A stretch of 64,000 bases of DNA from Chitinophagaceae bacterium (GCA_019638615.1 JAHBTL010000025.1:1-64000); one strand, 5' to 3'; positions 1 to 9,676 are shown, counted from the stretch's first letter. Notes: generated by a model from the sequence alone, not told the origin. Program-made: numbers and translations.

Positions 1-1
1 A

Positions 2-1705
2 GTGATTACTTCTACGCTTACAAGTTTATTGGTAGGTTTTACTTTAACACCTTGGTTAGCTTCACGCATCGGGGAAAAAGAAGATTTGCAACCGACTAAT
101 TTCTTCAATCGTTTTTTACTTTGGTTTGAACATCAGTTAGACAAATTTATTAGTTGGTATGGCAAAACGCTAAATTGGGTTTTACATCACAAGCTTATTT
201 TTACAGGATTTGTTTTGCTTCTTTTTGTGGGAACAGCGGTAATGATGAAGCAGGGAATTATTGGGAAAGAACTAATCTCAACAGGCGACCAGGGAAAATT
301 CCGTTTGGCATTAGAATTTGACAAAAGCACTTCCATTCAGCAAAACAATTTGGTTTCCGAAAAAATAGAAAACTATATTTTGAAGCAACACGAAGTTTCA
401 ACTGTTTTCAGTAATGTGGGCGGACCAAGTACAGGCATTGGAAGTTTAGGAGTTGGTTCTGCCAATAAAACTGAATTTACCATTCAGCTAAAATCCAGGA
501 AAGAAACAAATAATCTTTCTACCGAAACCTTTATGCGAAAGTTGAGAACTGATTTACAAAAAGAACATTCGGGCATTAACTTTTCTATGATAGCATTGGG
601 CTTAATTCCACGTTCTGCACCGATAGAAATCACATTGAGCGGAAGCGACCTAAACCAAGTAATGCAAACAAGTAATGATTTGAAATCAGTCATTGAAAAA
701 ATACCCGGAGCAGACAATGTACGGCTTTCGGTAGAAGCAGGAAGCCCTGAATTAAAAGTAATTCCCAACAAAGACAAAATGCAGCGTTTGGGTTTGAATA
801 CGGCTTATGTGGGAATGAATTTGCGTACCGCTTTTACAGGAAATGACGATGCCACTTTAACGGAAAACGGAACAGAATATCCTATACGGATTTGGTTGGA
901 TAAATTCAGCCGTAAAAATTATGATGATGTAAACCAACTCAACATTATAAATCCAATGGGCATTCCGATTGAAGTTTCGCAGTTTGCAACTATTGAAAGA
1001 GATAATTCGCCTTCGCTTTTGGAACGAAAAGACCGACAACCTGCCGTTACATTAACTTCCGATGCACTCGGCAGACCTTCGGGAACAGTAGCAGACGATG
1101 TAGTGGTATATCTCAAAAACAATCCTTTACCCAACGGCATACAAATGACCTGGGGAAGCGATATTAAAAGGCAAAACGACAGTTTCGGGGCTTTGGGTTC
1201 GGTATTGCTGATTTCATTCTTATTGATTTATTTGATTATGGTAGCCTTGTACGACAGTTACATTTATCCTTTTGTTGCCCTGTTTGCCATACCTGTTGCA
1301 GCAATCGGAGCATTTTTAGCATTGAATTTATCACTAAGCAATTTGAGCTTATTTGCCTTGCTCGGCTTGATTATGCTAATGGGATTGGTAACAAAAAATT
1401 CTATCTTGATTGTGGACTTTACCAACCAACTGAAAGCGGAGGGAAAACATTACAAAGAAGCATTGATTACCGCAGGAAAAGAACGTATGCGACCAATCTT
1501 AATGACGACTTTATCAATGGCAATAGGAATGTTGCCCATAGCATTAGCCAGCGGAACAGCAGCCGAATGGAAAAACGGTTTGGCGTGGGTAATTATTGGT
1601 GGTTTGCTTTCCTCATTAGCATTGACGATTTATTTAGTGCCAATGGTATATTACGGAGTAGATAGAATGAAAGAAAAATTGGGCTCAAATAAAAAACAAC
1701 AATAA
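2..1705 (+). CDS. RND family efflux permease, C-terminal part (5' end outside window)
   Basis: Inner-membrane proton-driven RND pump subunit that would work with a periplasmic adaptor and an outer-membrane channel, presumably encoded upstream of the window. About 567 residues are visible, roughly the second half of a family that is usually about 1050 residues. The frame is open to the left edge, so the true start is not seen. Visible hallmarks are a TM segment near the edge containing TLTPWLASR, a large periplasmic portion, then a run of C-terminal helices with the conserved stretches GLVTKNSILIVDF and RMRPILMTTLSMAIGMLPIA. The stop codon touches the ATG of the next gene, so the two are co-transcribed. 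Its position beside RteC/TopB genes suggests it is resistance-type cargo of a conjugative element. Substrate (drug or metal) cannot be told; the motifs look more HAE-like than metal-type. Confidence 0.9.
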   Translation: MITSTLTSLLVGFTLTPWLASRIGEKEDLQPTNFFNRFLLWFEHQLDKFISWYGKTLNWVLHHKLIFTGFVLLLFVGTAVMMKQGIIGKELISTGDQGKFRLALEFDKSTSIQQNNLVSEKIENYILKQHEVSTVFSNVGGPSTGIGSLGVGSANKTEFTIQLKSRKETNNLSTETFMRKLRTDLQKEHSGINFSMIALGLIPRSAPIEITLSGSDLNQVMQTSNDLKSVIEKIPGADNVRLSVEAGSPELKVIPNKDKMQRLGLNTAYVGMNLRTAFTGNDDATLTENGTEYPIRIWLDKFSRKNYDDVNQLNIINPMGIPIEVSQFATIERDNSPSLLERKDRQPAVTLTSDALGRPSGTVADDVVVYLKNNPLPNGIQMTWGSDIKRQNDSFGALGSVLLISFLLIYLIMVALYDSYIYPFVALFAIPVAAIGAFLALNLSLSNLSLFALLGLIMLMGLVTKNSILIVDFTNQLKAEGKHYKEALITAGKERMRPILMTTLSMAIGMLPIALASGTAAEWKNGLAWVIIGGLLSSLALTIYLVPMVYYGVDRMKEKLGSNKKQQ

Positions 1706-2155
1706 ATGAAAGCGCCAATTTTTATTATACTGTCAGTCGGGTTATGTTTTTTTCTCTGTTCGTTTTCGGGAAATCAGGCAGAAATCTGTACATTGACCGT
1801 TAAGGTAGAAAATTTACGAAATTCAAAGGGTGTTGTTCAATTCACCCTTTACAACAAAGACAATTCAATTCCCGATGAAGATTACAAAAAATATTACCGA
1901 TTAGAGAAAGCGAAAATTGTAAATGGCAAAGCAGAAATTACTTTTAAAAACCTGCCCCAAGGGAAATATGCCGTAAATATTTTACACGATGAAAACAATA
2001 ACGGAAAGATTGATAAAGGTTTGCTTTTACCCAAAGAGGGAATTGGATTTTCTAATTGTCAGTCAATAGGTTTACGAAACAGACCTAATTTTTCCAAAGC
2101 AAGTTTTAAATTAAATGCAGACAAAACGATTAGTGTAAGGATAATTTATATGTGA
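1706..2155 (+). CDS. DUF2141 domain exported protein
   Basis: 149-residue protein with an N-terminal signal peptide (hydrophobic stretch at residues 4-20) followed by a compact beta-rich domain. The pattern LTVKVENLRNSKGVVQFTLY, then LPQGKYAVNILHDENNNGKID, is typical of DUF2141, a small exported domain of unknown function common in Bacteroidetes and Proteobacteria. The ATG follows the RND pump stop codon directly, so it is the last gene of the efflux operon. A strong terminator follows at 2177. A periplasmic role linked to the pump is inference only. Confidence 0.85.
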   Translation: MKAPIFIILSVGLCFFLCSFSGNQAEICTLTVKVENLRNSKGVVQFTLYNKDNSIPDEDYKKYYRLEKAKIVNGKAEITFKNLPQGKYAVNILHDENNNGKIDKGLLLPKEGIGFSNCQSIGLRNRPNFSKASFKLNADKTISVRIIYM

Positions 2156-2176
2156 TTTGAAACGTATTGAAAAAGC

Positions 2177-2212
2177 AGTATGATAGCAGTGCTTCTGCTA
2201 TCATACTTTTAG
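2177..2212 (+). terminator. Rho-independent terminator after efflux operon
   Basis: Perfect 13-bp stem (AGTATGATAGCAG at 2177-2189 with its complement at 2195-2207), 5-nt loop, then a short T-run. It separates the efflux operon from the rteC-like gene. Confidence 0.85.
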
Positions 2213-2243
2213 TAAGATTCCATTAAAGAAAGCCTATAGCTAA

Positions 2244-3074
2244 ATGACTGGACATTATAAAAAAGCAATAGATGGCTTAGAAGAAGAAATAAAAGAACTG
2301 ACCTATGAGCAGGGTAATTCTTTAGCGTCCTATGAAAAAGCTGTTGAACTTATCCTGAGTAAGACAGCCAAACTGAAAAATTATGTATTGAAAACAGGGT
2401 TTAAGAATCAGCAAGAGGAAATACACTTTTTTAAACAGATTAAACCCTTATTTATAGCTAAGCTCATTTATTATAATTCGATATACAAAATTGAAACAAA
2501 AAGACCGCATGGCGGTGGCAAAATAATAAAAAAGTATCTCTATAACGAGCTTTCTAAAATCAAGAGATACTTTGACAACAACTTTGAGTTTTACAGGTAT
2601 TATAGAACCAATAGCACCTATCTTGACGATAAATATTTTGCGCGGGGAAAGCATGATATTAAGCTATGCCTGGACACATACTATTTTCAGTCAGACCATA
2701 CTTTTTCCACCTCACACGATTACAAGGTAGCCAAAATAATAGCAAATGATTTGATACAGGTTTATATCGAAGACCAGCTTTATAATAAAATCCCGGAAGA
2801 CAAATCAATAGCACCGCAAAAGCTGAACTGGACGGGCAGCAAAGCCGGATTAATAGAACTGATTTATGCACTGCACTATCAGGGCGTTTTTGATAACGGG
2901 AACAGCGATATTAAAGTCATCGTTAAAACATTTGAAGATATGCTCAATATTAATTTGGGCGATTTTTATCACACCTATTTGGAACTTAGGAGCAGGAAAA
3001 TGAACCGGACGAAGTTCCTCGATGCTTTGCGGGACGAACTTATTAGGAAAATGGATGAGCAGGACGAAAGGTAA
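2244..3074 (+). CDS. RteC domain protein (copy 1)
   Basis: 276-residue RteC-family protein. In CTnDOT, RteC is a DNA-binding regulator that activates excision genes. Family hallmarks here are the N-terminal helix-rich region with IHFFKQIKP and KLIYYNSIYKIE, the central FEFYRYYRTNSTYLDDKYF stretch (a DxxYF signature), and the C-terminal LIELIYALHYQGVF...FEDMLNINLGDFY segment that resembles a winged-helix tail. It stands alone after a terminator and points away from the topB/HTH group on the other strand. A second, divergent RteC gene lies at 8682-9530 in the same element, so the two may have different operators. Regulatory targets are unknown. Confidence 0.88.
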   Translation: MTGHYKKAIDGLEEEIKELTYEQGNSLASYEKAVELILSKTAKLKNYVLKTGFKNQQEEIHFFKQIKPLFIAKLIYYNSIYKIETKRPHGGGKIIKKYLYNELSKIKRYFDNNFEFYRYYRTNSTYLDDKYFARGKHDIKLCLDTYYFQSDHTFSTSHDYKVAKIIANDLIQVYIEDQLYNKIPEDKSIAPQKLNWTGSKAGLIELIYALHYQGVFDNGNSDIKVIVKTFEDMLNINLGDFYHTYLELRSRKMNRTKFLDALRDELIRKMDEQDER

Positions 3075-3212
3075 ACGCAGTTTTATCAGGGCGTGCCACC
3101 GTCTGCATTTTACCTATGCACCAGCACCACCGAAAAAATCCATACGCTGTCGGGCTATCCGCTATATCTTTTGTTCGTTCCTAACAAAAGGATGCCGCTT
3201 CTATCCCTCACG

Positions 3213-4094
3213 CTAAATGCCATTCAGGAAACTAAGCATTTTACCGACCTCTGAATTTATCTTAGAAAAGGCAAACCATTTCTTGCCTAAATCTTTCAAT
3301 GATGCCCCGATGTGGTAAAGCTCCGTGCCGTCAATAATGAGAAAACGGTCATGGGCATAGGCAAATGTGTGAACGTCAATAGGCGGGTACTGGCTGTTGT
3401 AGCGTTGCACATCCAGTTGTAGCTGGCTGCTGATGCTTTTGGTGTAGATAGTGGCAGATACGGACTGCCCACGCTTGCCGAGCAGGGTTAGTACCGTATC
3501 GTCCACGTAATTATCAATAAGGATGATTGACCGCCCGGCGCTTCGCATAATATCGGAAACAAAGGCATAGGCATCAAATATCTGCCCATCGTAAAAAATA
3601 CCTTTTTCGCTATGCAGCTTACCGCTTTCCAGTGCCTTAAATATTTCCTCAAATTTGCCGTCCGCTTCTAACTGTTTGAGTTCGATTTTATCCAACCTTG
3701 AAAACAGTACAGCGTTACTCATTAATATCTTGCGCATCTCTACAAATGCGTTCATAATCTCAATGCTCACTTTTACGGCTGTATCGCTGCGCAATATGGC
3801 TGATAGCATAGCCACGCCTTGTTCCGTAAATGCGTAGGCTAAATAACGCCGTCCACCCCGTCCGGCGTTTGAGGTTCCAATTTGGAACCTCAAAGTTTCG
3901 CTTTCCTCATCGGTCAACTGGAAACAGAATGTATCGGGAAACCGCTCCATATTCCGCTTTACGGCTTTGTTCAGTATTTTTGTTTCTACCTGGTACAATG
4001 CAGCCAGGTCATTATCGAGCATGACCTGTTTGCCCCTTACTGTATAGATAAAGTTTTCTATTTCTTTGCGGATTATAATAGTGTTATCGTTCAT
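3213..4094 (-). CDS. ORF6N domain protein with C-terminal PLD-like region
   Basis: About 293 residues. The N-terminal half is an ORF6N domain (IENFIYTVRGKQVMLDNDLA, ALYQVETKILNKAVKRN, FPDTFCFQL, RYLAYAFTEQGVAMLSAIL), a putative DNA-binding module of phages and mobile elements. The C-terminal half (IFDAYAFVSDIMRSAGRSII, then HDRFLIIDGTELYHIGASLK) resembles a degenerate phospholipase D fold with one HxR/D-type motif, as often seen in Bacteroidetes ORF6N proteins. I chose the ATG at 4094 (MNDNTIIIRKE), which overlaps the end of topB by 11 nt; a longer start at 4127 would overlap more. Codons for LRFQIGTSN form a long perfect palindrome that recurs at 38851. Function unproven. Confidence 0.82.
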   Translation of the reverse strand: MNDNTIIIRKEIENFIYTVRGKQVMLDNDLAALYQVETKILNKAVKRNMERFPDTFCFQLTDEESETLRFQIGTSNAGRGGRRYLAYAFTEQGVAMLSAILRSDTAVKVSIEIMNAFVEMRKILMSNAVLFSRLDKIELKQLEADGKFEEIFKALESGKLHSEKGIFYDGQIFDAYAFVSDIMRSAGRSIILIDNYVDDTVLTLLGKRGQSVSATIYTKSISSQLQLDVQRYNSQYPPIDVHTFAYAHDRFLIIDGTELYHIGASLKDLGKKWFAFSKINSEVGKMLSFLNGI

Positions 4095-6177
4095 CTCTTT
4101 TTGTATGTGTGGGTTTACCAAATTCAAAAGCGGTTTCCCCTTTATCGTTCATGACGATAAAGGCATCGAATTTTTTGCCCGCTTTGCTTTTCATGCCTTT
4201 GATTAGGGATGTTTTGTTTTTGCGGACAAGGTTTTCAACTTCGGTTACACTTATCTGCACCCCGCAGATATTGCGGAACAATAGCCAGTTGCAAGCCTCA
4301 TCCGGGCATTTAACAACCTTATCCCTTATAAGCAGTTTATGGCTTTTGCATTTGGGGCAGGTGAGTTCGGGATGCTTTTCACCCGCAATCGTCCTGCTCA
4401 ACAATTCCTGCGTAATAGATGTAGCATAGCTTTCCATGTCTTTATGGAAAGCCGTTGCATCGGCTTCGCCCGTTTCGATTTTCTGCAAAGCCATTTCCCA
4501 TTCGGCGGTCATGGCTACATCGGCAATCCGTTTATCCTTTACCGATTGGTAAACCTGCAATCCCTTTTCGGTAGGGATAAGGGATTTCTTTTCACGCCTG
4601 ATATAATCCCGCTTAAATAATGTTTCTATTATCGCCGCTCTTGTGGCAGGTGTCCCAATGCCGATGCCTTGCAGGGCTTTCCGTTCGTCTTCGTTCTGTA
4701 TTTCTTTGCCTGCATTTTCCATAGCTGACAATAAGCCCGCTTCGGTATAAAGCACCGGCGGTTTGGTTTTCTTTTCCAGCACTTCGGCATTTTTGATTTT
4801 CAGTTCATCACCTGCCTTTAGTTCCGGTAGTTCCAATATCGGCTCACTGTCTTCCTCTGTAAAATTGCCCCTGATGGCACGCCAGCCGGGTTCCAGGATT
4901 TTGCACCCTTTCAGCGCAAAATCATAATGCAAAACCTGCAAAGCGATGTCGGTTATTTCTTTGGAACAAACTTGTGATATGGCTTCCAGCAGGCGCAGGG
5001 CAATCATATCATATATGGCATCTTCTTTTGCAGGCAATGCAGATGGTATTTTTTCGGTGATGAGCAACCCATGATGGTCTGTTACCTTTACATCATTCAC
5101 GATACGTTTATTGAAACGCCCCCATTTCACTTTGGCAAGGGCTTCCTTGCAGGAGGGTCTTGCATCCATTGCCCTGATAAGCGCAGGAATTTCAGCCCAC
5201 ATATCTTCCGGTATGTACTTGCTTCCGGTGCGGGGATAGGTAATAAACTTCTTTTCATACAGGCTTTGCGCTATGTTCAGCGTTTCTTCGGCAGAAAGCC
5301 CCAACTTTTTGTTTGCTTCCTTTTGCAAGCCTGTCAGGTCAAACAGTAAAGGCGGTTGCTCTGAAACCGTTTTGTTTTCCACCGCCGTAACGGTAGCCGT
5401 TCCGTTTCGCTGTATGGATTTAAGCGTATCGTCAGCAAGTTTCCTATCGTCCCATTTGGTCTTGGAAAGACTTTTAAAATCAATAAACTCCTTACGGTGT
5501 TCTAACTGTATCTGCCAATACTTTTGAACGGTAAAGTTTTGGTTTTCCAGATACCGTTTGCAGACCAGGGTAAGCGTAGGTGTTTGTACCCGACCGAGCG
5601 AATATACGCCCCGCCCTGCGGCAATGCTCAATGCCTGCGAAGCATTGATGCCTACCAGCCAGTCAGCCCGGCTTCGCCCTTGCCCGGCACGATACAGACC
5701 GTCAAAATCGCTTCCGGGTTTCAGGTTGTCAAAACCCTGCTTAATCGCTTTTTCGGTCAGTGAGCTTATCCATAAACGCTGAAAGGGTTTGCCGCATTTC
5801 AGGTACTCATAAATGTACCTGAAGATAAGCTCACCCTCACGCCCGGCATCGGTAGCCACGATAATGCTATCGCAACGGTTGATGACCTGCTCAATAATCT
5901 TCAACTGCTTTACCGCTCCGCTATCGGGAACGTAACTTTTATCCTTTTTTATCTTCCGTACCGTCAGTAAAAAAGGATTGGGCAATATGGGCAGGGCTTC
6001 CCTTTGGAAGCCTGTTAGCCCGTAGTCTTCCGGCATAGCCAACCCGACCAGATGCCCCAACGCCCATGTAACCTGGTAGCCGTTGCCTGTCAGGTAGCCA
6101 TCCTTTTTATCAGTGGCTCCCAACAGGGCGGCTATCTCACGGGCTACGCTTGGTTTTTCGGCAATCACTGCTTTCAT
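4084..6177 (-). CDS. topB: DNA topoisomerase III (type IA), mobile-element type
   Basis: 697-residue type IA topoisomerase that relaxes or decatenates DNA through a 5'-phosphotyrosine. The Toprim domain opens the protein (MKAVIAEKPSVAREIA) and carries the acidic motif DAGREGE at residues 110-116. GRVQTPTL lies near residue 196. The active-site motif FITYPRTGS puts the catalytic Tyr at about residue 314. A C-terminal zinc-finger-like stretch (CPKC...CPDEAC) lies near residue 625. Length and sequence fit the TopB carried by Bacteroidetes conjugative elements, where it sits next to DUF3945 genes as here. The downstream ORF6N gene overlaps its end. Confidence 0.95.
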   Translation of the reverse strand: MKAVIAEKPSVAREIAALLGATDKKDGYLTGNGYQVTWALGHLVGLAMPEDYGLTGFQREALPILPNPFLLTVRKIKKDKSYVPDSGAVKQLKIIEQVINRCDSIIVATDAGREGELIFRYIYEYLKCGKPFQRLWISSLTEKAIKQGFDNLKPGSDFDGLYRAGQGRSRADWLVGINASQALSIAAGRGVYSLGRVQTPTLTLVCKRYLENQNFTVQKYWQIQLEHRKEFIDFKSLSKTKWDDRKLADDTLKSIQRNGTATVTAVENKTVSEQPPLLFDLTGLQKEANKKLGLSAEETLNIAQSLYEKKFITYPRTGSKYIPEDMWAEIPALIRAMDARPSCKEALAKVKWGRFNKRIVNDVKVTDHHGLLITEKIPSALPAKEDAIYDMIALRLLEAISQVCSKEITDIALQVLHYDFALKGCKILEPGWRAIRGNFTEEDSEPILELPELKAGDELKIKNAEVLEKKTKPPVLYTEAGLLSAMENAGKEIQNEDERKALQGIGIGTPATRAAIIETLFKRDYIRREKKSLIPTEKGLQVYQSVKDKRIADVAMTAEWEMALQKIETGEADATAFHKDMESYATSITQELLSRTIAGEKHPELTCPKCKSHKLLIRDKVVKCPDEACNWLLFRNICGVQISVTEVENLVRKNKTSLIKGMKSKAGKKFDAFIVMNDKGETAFEFGKPTHTKRDER

Positions 6178-6201
6178 AATACTTCCTCCTTTTTTTAGTG
6201 A

Positions 6202-7659
6202 TTACCTTTTGATGCCTTTGGGTTTAACCGTAGCTTTCGGCGCACGCTGCTGTTGCTGCTGCTTGTTGTCTTTCGGCGTTTGCTGCTGCGGCTTCAAAGG
6301 CTCTTTGACATTCTTCGTAGCCTCGTTGGTTTTTCCATCGGAATTAACTGCGACCTGCGTTTTATTTGCTTCAGCAGGCTGTATTTTATCTTTCAGCTTA
6401 TTGGGATTGGTGAATGAGAATTGCTCTTTCCCGGTTTGTTTATCAAAGGTGATATAGCCCTGATATTTTTCGCCTTTCCTGTCAATTAAGCCATCAATGT
6501 AAATCGTTAAGCCAGCATTATACTTTTCATATTGCTGGTCGGTCAGTTCCTTACCCCTGTATGTGCGAGGTGCTTCATGCTGCTGTCCCGGCTGCTGGCT
6601 TTGGGTTTGTTTATTCGTATTGCTCCGGTCAAAAAGAAATTCAATAAAACGCTTATCGGCATTGTATTGAATAGGGGCATTGAAAGGTTCTCCTTTTTTG
6701 GAAATCATGCCCTCTAAATGAAGTGGTTTACCATCGAGTAAAGTTTGCTTTTGTTCTGCGTTGAGTATTACGCCTTTAAATTCATTGGGTATTCTCATCC
6801 ATTCCTGCCGTAAGGCAACAACCTCATTTGTCAATCGGTCAATACTGATAATGGACGGTATTTTTTCCCCGGTCTTGGGGTTGGTCAAGTCCACTACACG
6901 CCCCATGTTCCCGGTTTTGAGCAAATTCTCTTTATCCTCTTTGGTAAATTCATGACCGAAGAAAGGCGCATCAAGGTTCGGCTCTTTGCGGATGCCGTGA
7001 ATGGCAACAACTGCACTGCCGTTTTCACCAGGTTGAAGTGAAAGCCTTGCATCCATACGGGTAACTGCCGTACCGAGGTTAAGGCTTATCGGCATTAATA
7101 TATTGGTTTTATACCCTTTTAACAGGGTGTCCATTACGCCTGCTTTTTCAAGCCTTTCTTTGCTCAACCCCAAATTGTTCATGGTTTCCCAATCAATCTG
7201 TTCCACCTTAAAGCGGTATTCGCTTGTTTCCGGTGTTGCTTGTGCTGTTGCCATATCTTTTTTATTTTCCTGTTGCTGTTCTTTTTGCTGTTCTTTGGGT
7301 TCTTTGACCTCATGCTTTGCCAGTACTGCTTCGCCCTCTTTGGTGGGCGCATCAACCTGTTTCTGCATTTCTTTGGCGGTATCAACCGCTTCCGAAGCAG
7401 GCACTTTAAAAAAGTTGAAGTGAGAGGGGTTTTTAAGCTGCCGCCAAAAGTTGGAGAAGAAGTTGGAAAATACATCCCCGCTCTTATCCACCCGCATAAA
7501 CTGGCTTTGGTTCTTTTTGTCGGCATCAACGGTTTGCAGTTCACCGTTTTTGTCTATGCCTGTAACTGCCTGGATTTTCTTTTTGTCTTTATCCAGCACC
7601 AGCAAAATATCCGAAAGCTGTTCGGGTAATTGCGGGTTTTCAATGGTCTGTTCGCTCAT
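6202..7659 (-). CDS. DUF3945 domain protein of conjugative element
   Basis: 485-residue soluble protein. The N-terminal region LPEQLSDILLVLDKDKKKIQ, with VDADKKNQSQFMRVDKSGDV, matches the DUF4099/DUF3945 architecture known from Bacteroidetes conjugative transposons. Two repeated core modules follow (the one with KTNILMPISLNLGTAVTRM and the one with GMISKKGEPFNAPIQYNADK). Low-complexity Q/K-rich linkers sit near residues 115-140 and at the C-terminus. It is the first gene of the DUF3945-topB-ORF6N group on the minus strand, with 24 bp to topB. The family function is unknown; its constant linkage to topB suggests a part in element maintenance or transfer. Confidence 0.85.
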   Translation of the reverse strand: MSEQTIENPQLPEQLSDILLVLDKDKKKIQAVTGIDKNGELQTVDADKKNQSQFMRVDKSGDVFSNFFSNFWRQLKNPSHFNFFKVPASEAVDTAKEMQKQVDAPTKEGEAVLAKHEVKEPKEQQKEQQQENKKDMATAQATPETSEYRFKVEQIDWETMNNLGLSKERLEKAGVMDTLLKGYKTNILMPISLNLGTAVTRMDARLSLQPGENGSAVVAIHGIRKEPNLDAPFFGHEFTKEDKENLLKTGNMGRVVDLTNPKTGEKIPSIISIDRLTNEVVALRQEWMRIPNEFKGVILNAEQKQTLLDGKPLHLEGMISKKGEPFNAPIQYNADKRFIEFLFDRSNTNKQTQSQQPGQQHEAPRTYRGKELTDQQYEKYNAGLTIYIDGLIDRKGEKYQGYITFDKQTGKEQFSFTNPNKLKDKIQPAEANKTQVAVNSDGKTNEATKNVKEPLKPQQQTPKDNKQQQQQRAPKATVKPKGIKR

Positions 7660-7746
7660 AATACTGATTTTTTAATGTTGTTAATTTCCGAAAGTAGGCG
7701 AAGCCTATACGCACTGGCGGTATCTGTCTTCCATTGGCGTAGTTTG

Positions 7747-8055
7747 TCATGTATTGTCCTTTGTACGTTGCAGGGGCGCATTGAAACTTTCCCGGATGAA
7801 CTGATGCACATCGGATAGCTTGTAATACAGCTTGCCGCTAATGGTGTAGTACGGCAGCTTGCCGGACGAGCGGTAACGCTGTAAAGAGCGGTGGCTGATT
7901 TTCAGCATTTGCAGCAAATCCTGATTATCCAGTAATTCTTCACCGTCTATGCTGTTGCGCTGTTTCTGTATATCGCTGATATTGTCGTTCAGTATATCAA
8001 AGCGTTCCATAATGCGCTCCATCCATGCGATAAATTCCATTCTGTCTATGTTCAT
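7747..8055 (-). CDS. Helix-turn-helix (excisionase-like) protein
   Basis: 102-residue protein with a short helical N-terminus and a MerR/Xis-type winged helix: LLDNQDLLQMLKISHRSLQR, then YRSSGKLPYYTISGKLYYKL. This is the HTH_17 type used by Bacteroidetes conjugative elements as recombination directionality factors or regulators. It lies 15 bp downstream of a second HTH gene on the same strand; the pair probably forms one transcript. Exact target unknown. Confidence 0.85.
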   Translation of the reverse strand: MNIDRMEFIAWMERIMERFDILNDNISDIQKQRNSIDGEELLDNQDLLQMLKISHRSLQRYRSSGKLPYYTISGKLYYKLSDVHQFIRESFNAPLQRTKDNT

Positions 8056-8070
8056 ACGGGTACGCTTTAA

Positions 8071-8421
8071 TTATTTTTCAGCCTTTATTTTTCTTCCATT
8101 TTCGATATAGCTTTTACCTTTTGCCATAAGTGCCTGCATATATTCATCGCTGGTTTGTACAGCATGAGCATTAAGCATATCCTTTATGGCTCCAATGGTG
8201 TAATAGTATTGTCCGTACATTTTGGAGTAGGCGATTTGCCCGTTGGTGCGCATACGCCATAGCGTTTTTTCGCTGATGTGGAGATACTGGCAGACTTCGT
8301 GATTATTAAGCCACAGGCTATCATAGCTGGTGTCTTCCAGTTTCAGGATATATTCATTGATGGACTTTATACGCTCGTTGAGCAGCTTCCATGCTTCTTC
8401 TTCTATGGTTATAATATTCAT
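8071..8421 (-). CDS. Helix-turn-helix (excisionase-like) protein
   Basis: About 116 residues from the ATG at 8421 (MNIITIEEEAWKLLNERIKS); the frame is open further upstream, but this start gives the usual family N-terminus. The HTH_17 core is LWLNNHEVCQYLHISEKTLW followed by RMRTNGQIAYSKMYGQYYYT. It is paired with the gene at 7747-8055, as often seen in ICEs where two small Xis-like proteins control excision. Upstream (8422-8627) no other gene is seen. Confidence 0.83.
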   Translation of the reverse strand: MNIITIEEEAWKLLNERIKSINEYILKLEDTSYDSLWLNNHEVCQYLHISEKTLWRMRTNGQIAYSKMYGQYYYTIGAIKDMLNAHAVQTSDEYMQALMAKGKSYIENGRKIKAEK

Positions 8422-8627
8422 TGCACAGCTTCTTAATATTTGCTGTACAAAAGTGGAGCGTTTGGCGGGGTCTGTCGTCCGATACGTGTCTATCAAAAAG
8501 ACAGATTTTTGATTTCTTTTTGATTGGGTTTAACGTGTTGGTTTTATAGCGGTTTTCTCTTTTTTCAAGTATATATCTGGTATCGCAATATGCGATTTGC
8601 CGATAGACACATATAGGCAAACGGGCA

Positions 8628-8664
8628 AAAAAAAGAACAGCACCGATGATGCTGTTCTTTTTTT
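8628..8664 (-). terminator. Bidirectional intrinsic terminator
   Basis: Stem AAAAAAAGAACAGCA (8628-8642) with its complement at 8650-8664 and a 7-nt loop. It is flanked by A-runs and T-runs, so it works on both strands. On the minus strand it closes the rteC-like gene. Confidence 0.85.
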
Positions 8665-8681
8665 GAAAGACAAGACGGAGA

Positions 8682-9530
8682 TTAGTAGCTATCTTCTTTG
8701 TCCATGTATTCCTCTAAACTGGATTTCAGTTGGTCTATAAATAACGTCCGGGAACCGGAGCGGGTCTTCATGCGGTGGAAGCTGTTATGGATGTCGTTGA
8801 GCGAAACCCGAAACAATACCTGAAATACCATGCTTATTTTCCGAATGCCTATTTTCCCGTGTGCAATAGCTCCTGCCGCATAGAGTGCGTAAATCAATTC
8901 AATAAGGGCGTTCTTTGATTGTGTCCAAAAAATATCTTTCGTTTCATCATTTTGTAACAGAATATCCGGGTTTTGTTCGGGATTTATTTTTGTCGTCAGG
9001 TAATTATAGATGAGTTCGTTGCCGATGATTTTTGCCACCTTATAATCGAAATAAGTCGAAAATTTAGGGTCAATCTCAAACACAAAGCTGTTCAGCCCAT
9101 CATAGTAGTTAATGTTTCCCAACATAAAATACTGTTCGTCCCTGTCAATTCTGCCGGAACGGTAGTACCTGTAAAAATCAGAATTGCATATATACTCCGT
9201 GTATTCCTGTTTCAGTTCTTTCAGTTGCAGGGCGAAATAACTTTGGTACAAATTCCCATTATTGGCGGGGCAGGCTGTTTCAATCCGAAATACCTTGTTG
9301 TAGTAAATAAGTTTGCCCAGGATATTAGGCTTTACCTGTCTGAAAAAATGGATTTCATCGTTTTTATCGGAAAAGCCCTCCTTTATCACATCTTCTTTGA
9401 CGGTACGCAGGAGTTCCTGAAGATAAAGCGTCATCTGATACGCCTCGTCAATAACGCTGGATGTTTCGGCAGAAAACTTTCTTTCCTGTTTTTGGATTTC
9501 CGAAACAATTTTGTGTAACGGATGCTTCAT
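8682..9530 (-). CDS. RteC domain protein (copy 2)
   Basis: 282-residue RteC-family regulator with the same hallmarks as the copy at 2244: EIHFFRQVKPNILGKLIYYN, DFYRYYRSGRIDRDEQYF, KVAKIIGNELIYNYL, and a C-terminal LIELIYALYAAGAIAHGKIG wing. The two copies are clearly homologous but divergent, so this is not a recent duplication. It is the last protein gene of the element before the end sequence at 9.68-9.85 kb, and is followed on its own strand by the terminator at 8628. Confidence 0.88.
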   Translation of the reverse strand: MKHPLHKIVSEIQKQERKFSAETSSVIDEAYQMTLYLQELLRTVKEDVIKEGFSDKNDEIHFFRQVKPNILGKLIYYNKVFRIETACPANNGNLYQSYFALQLKELKQEYTEYICNSDFYRYYRSGRIDRDEQYFMLGNINYYDGLNSFVFEIDPKFSTYFDYKVAKIIGNELIYNYLTTKINPEQNPDILLQNDETKDIFWTQSKNALIELIYALYAAGAIAHGKIGIRKISMVFQVLFRVSLNDIHNSFHRMKTRSGSRTLFIDQLKSSLEEYMDKEDSY

Positions 9531-9676
9531 AGTTAAGATTTGTTTTCATTAAGGGTACGATTGCGATTACAAATACAAAGGTTGTCTTTAACTATGAATT
9601 TGTTTCCCAAGTTGAACCCAAGTTGGGGAAGATTTTTTTGATAAAAAGGTACTTTGGGCGTTGGCAGATATTTTTG

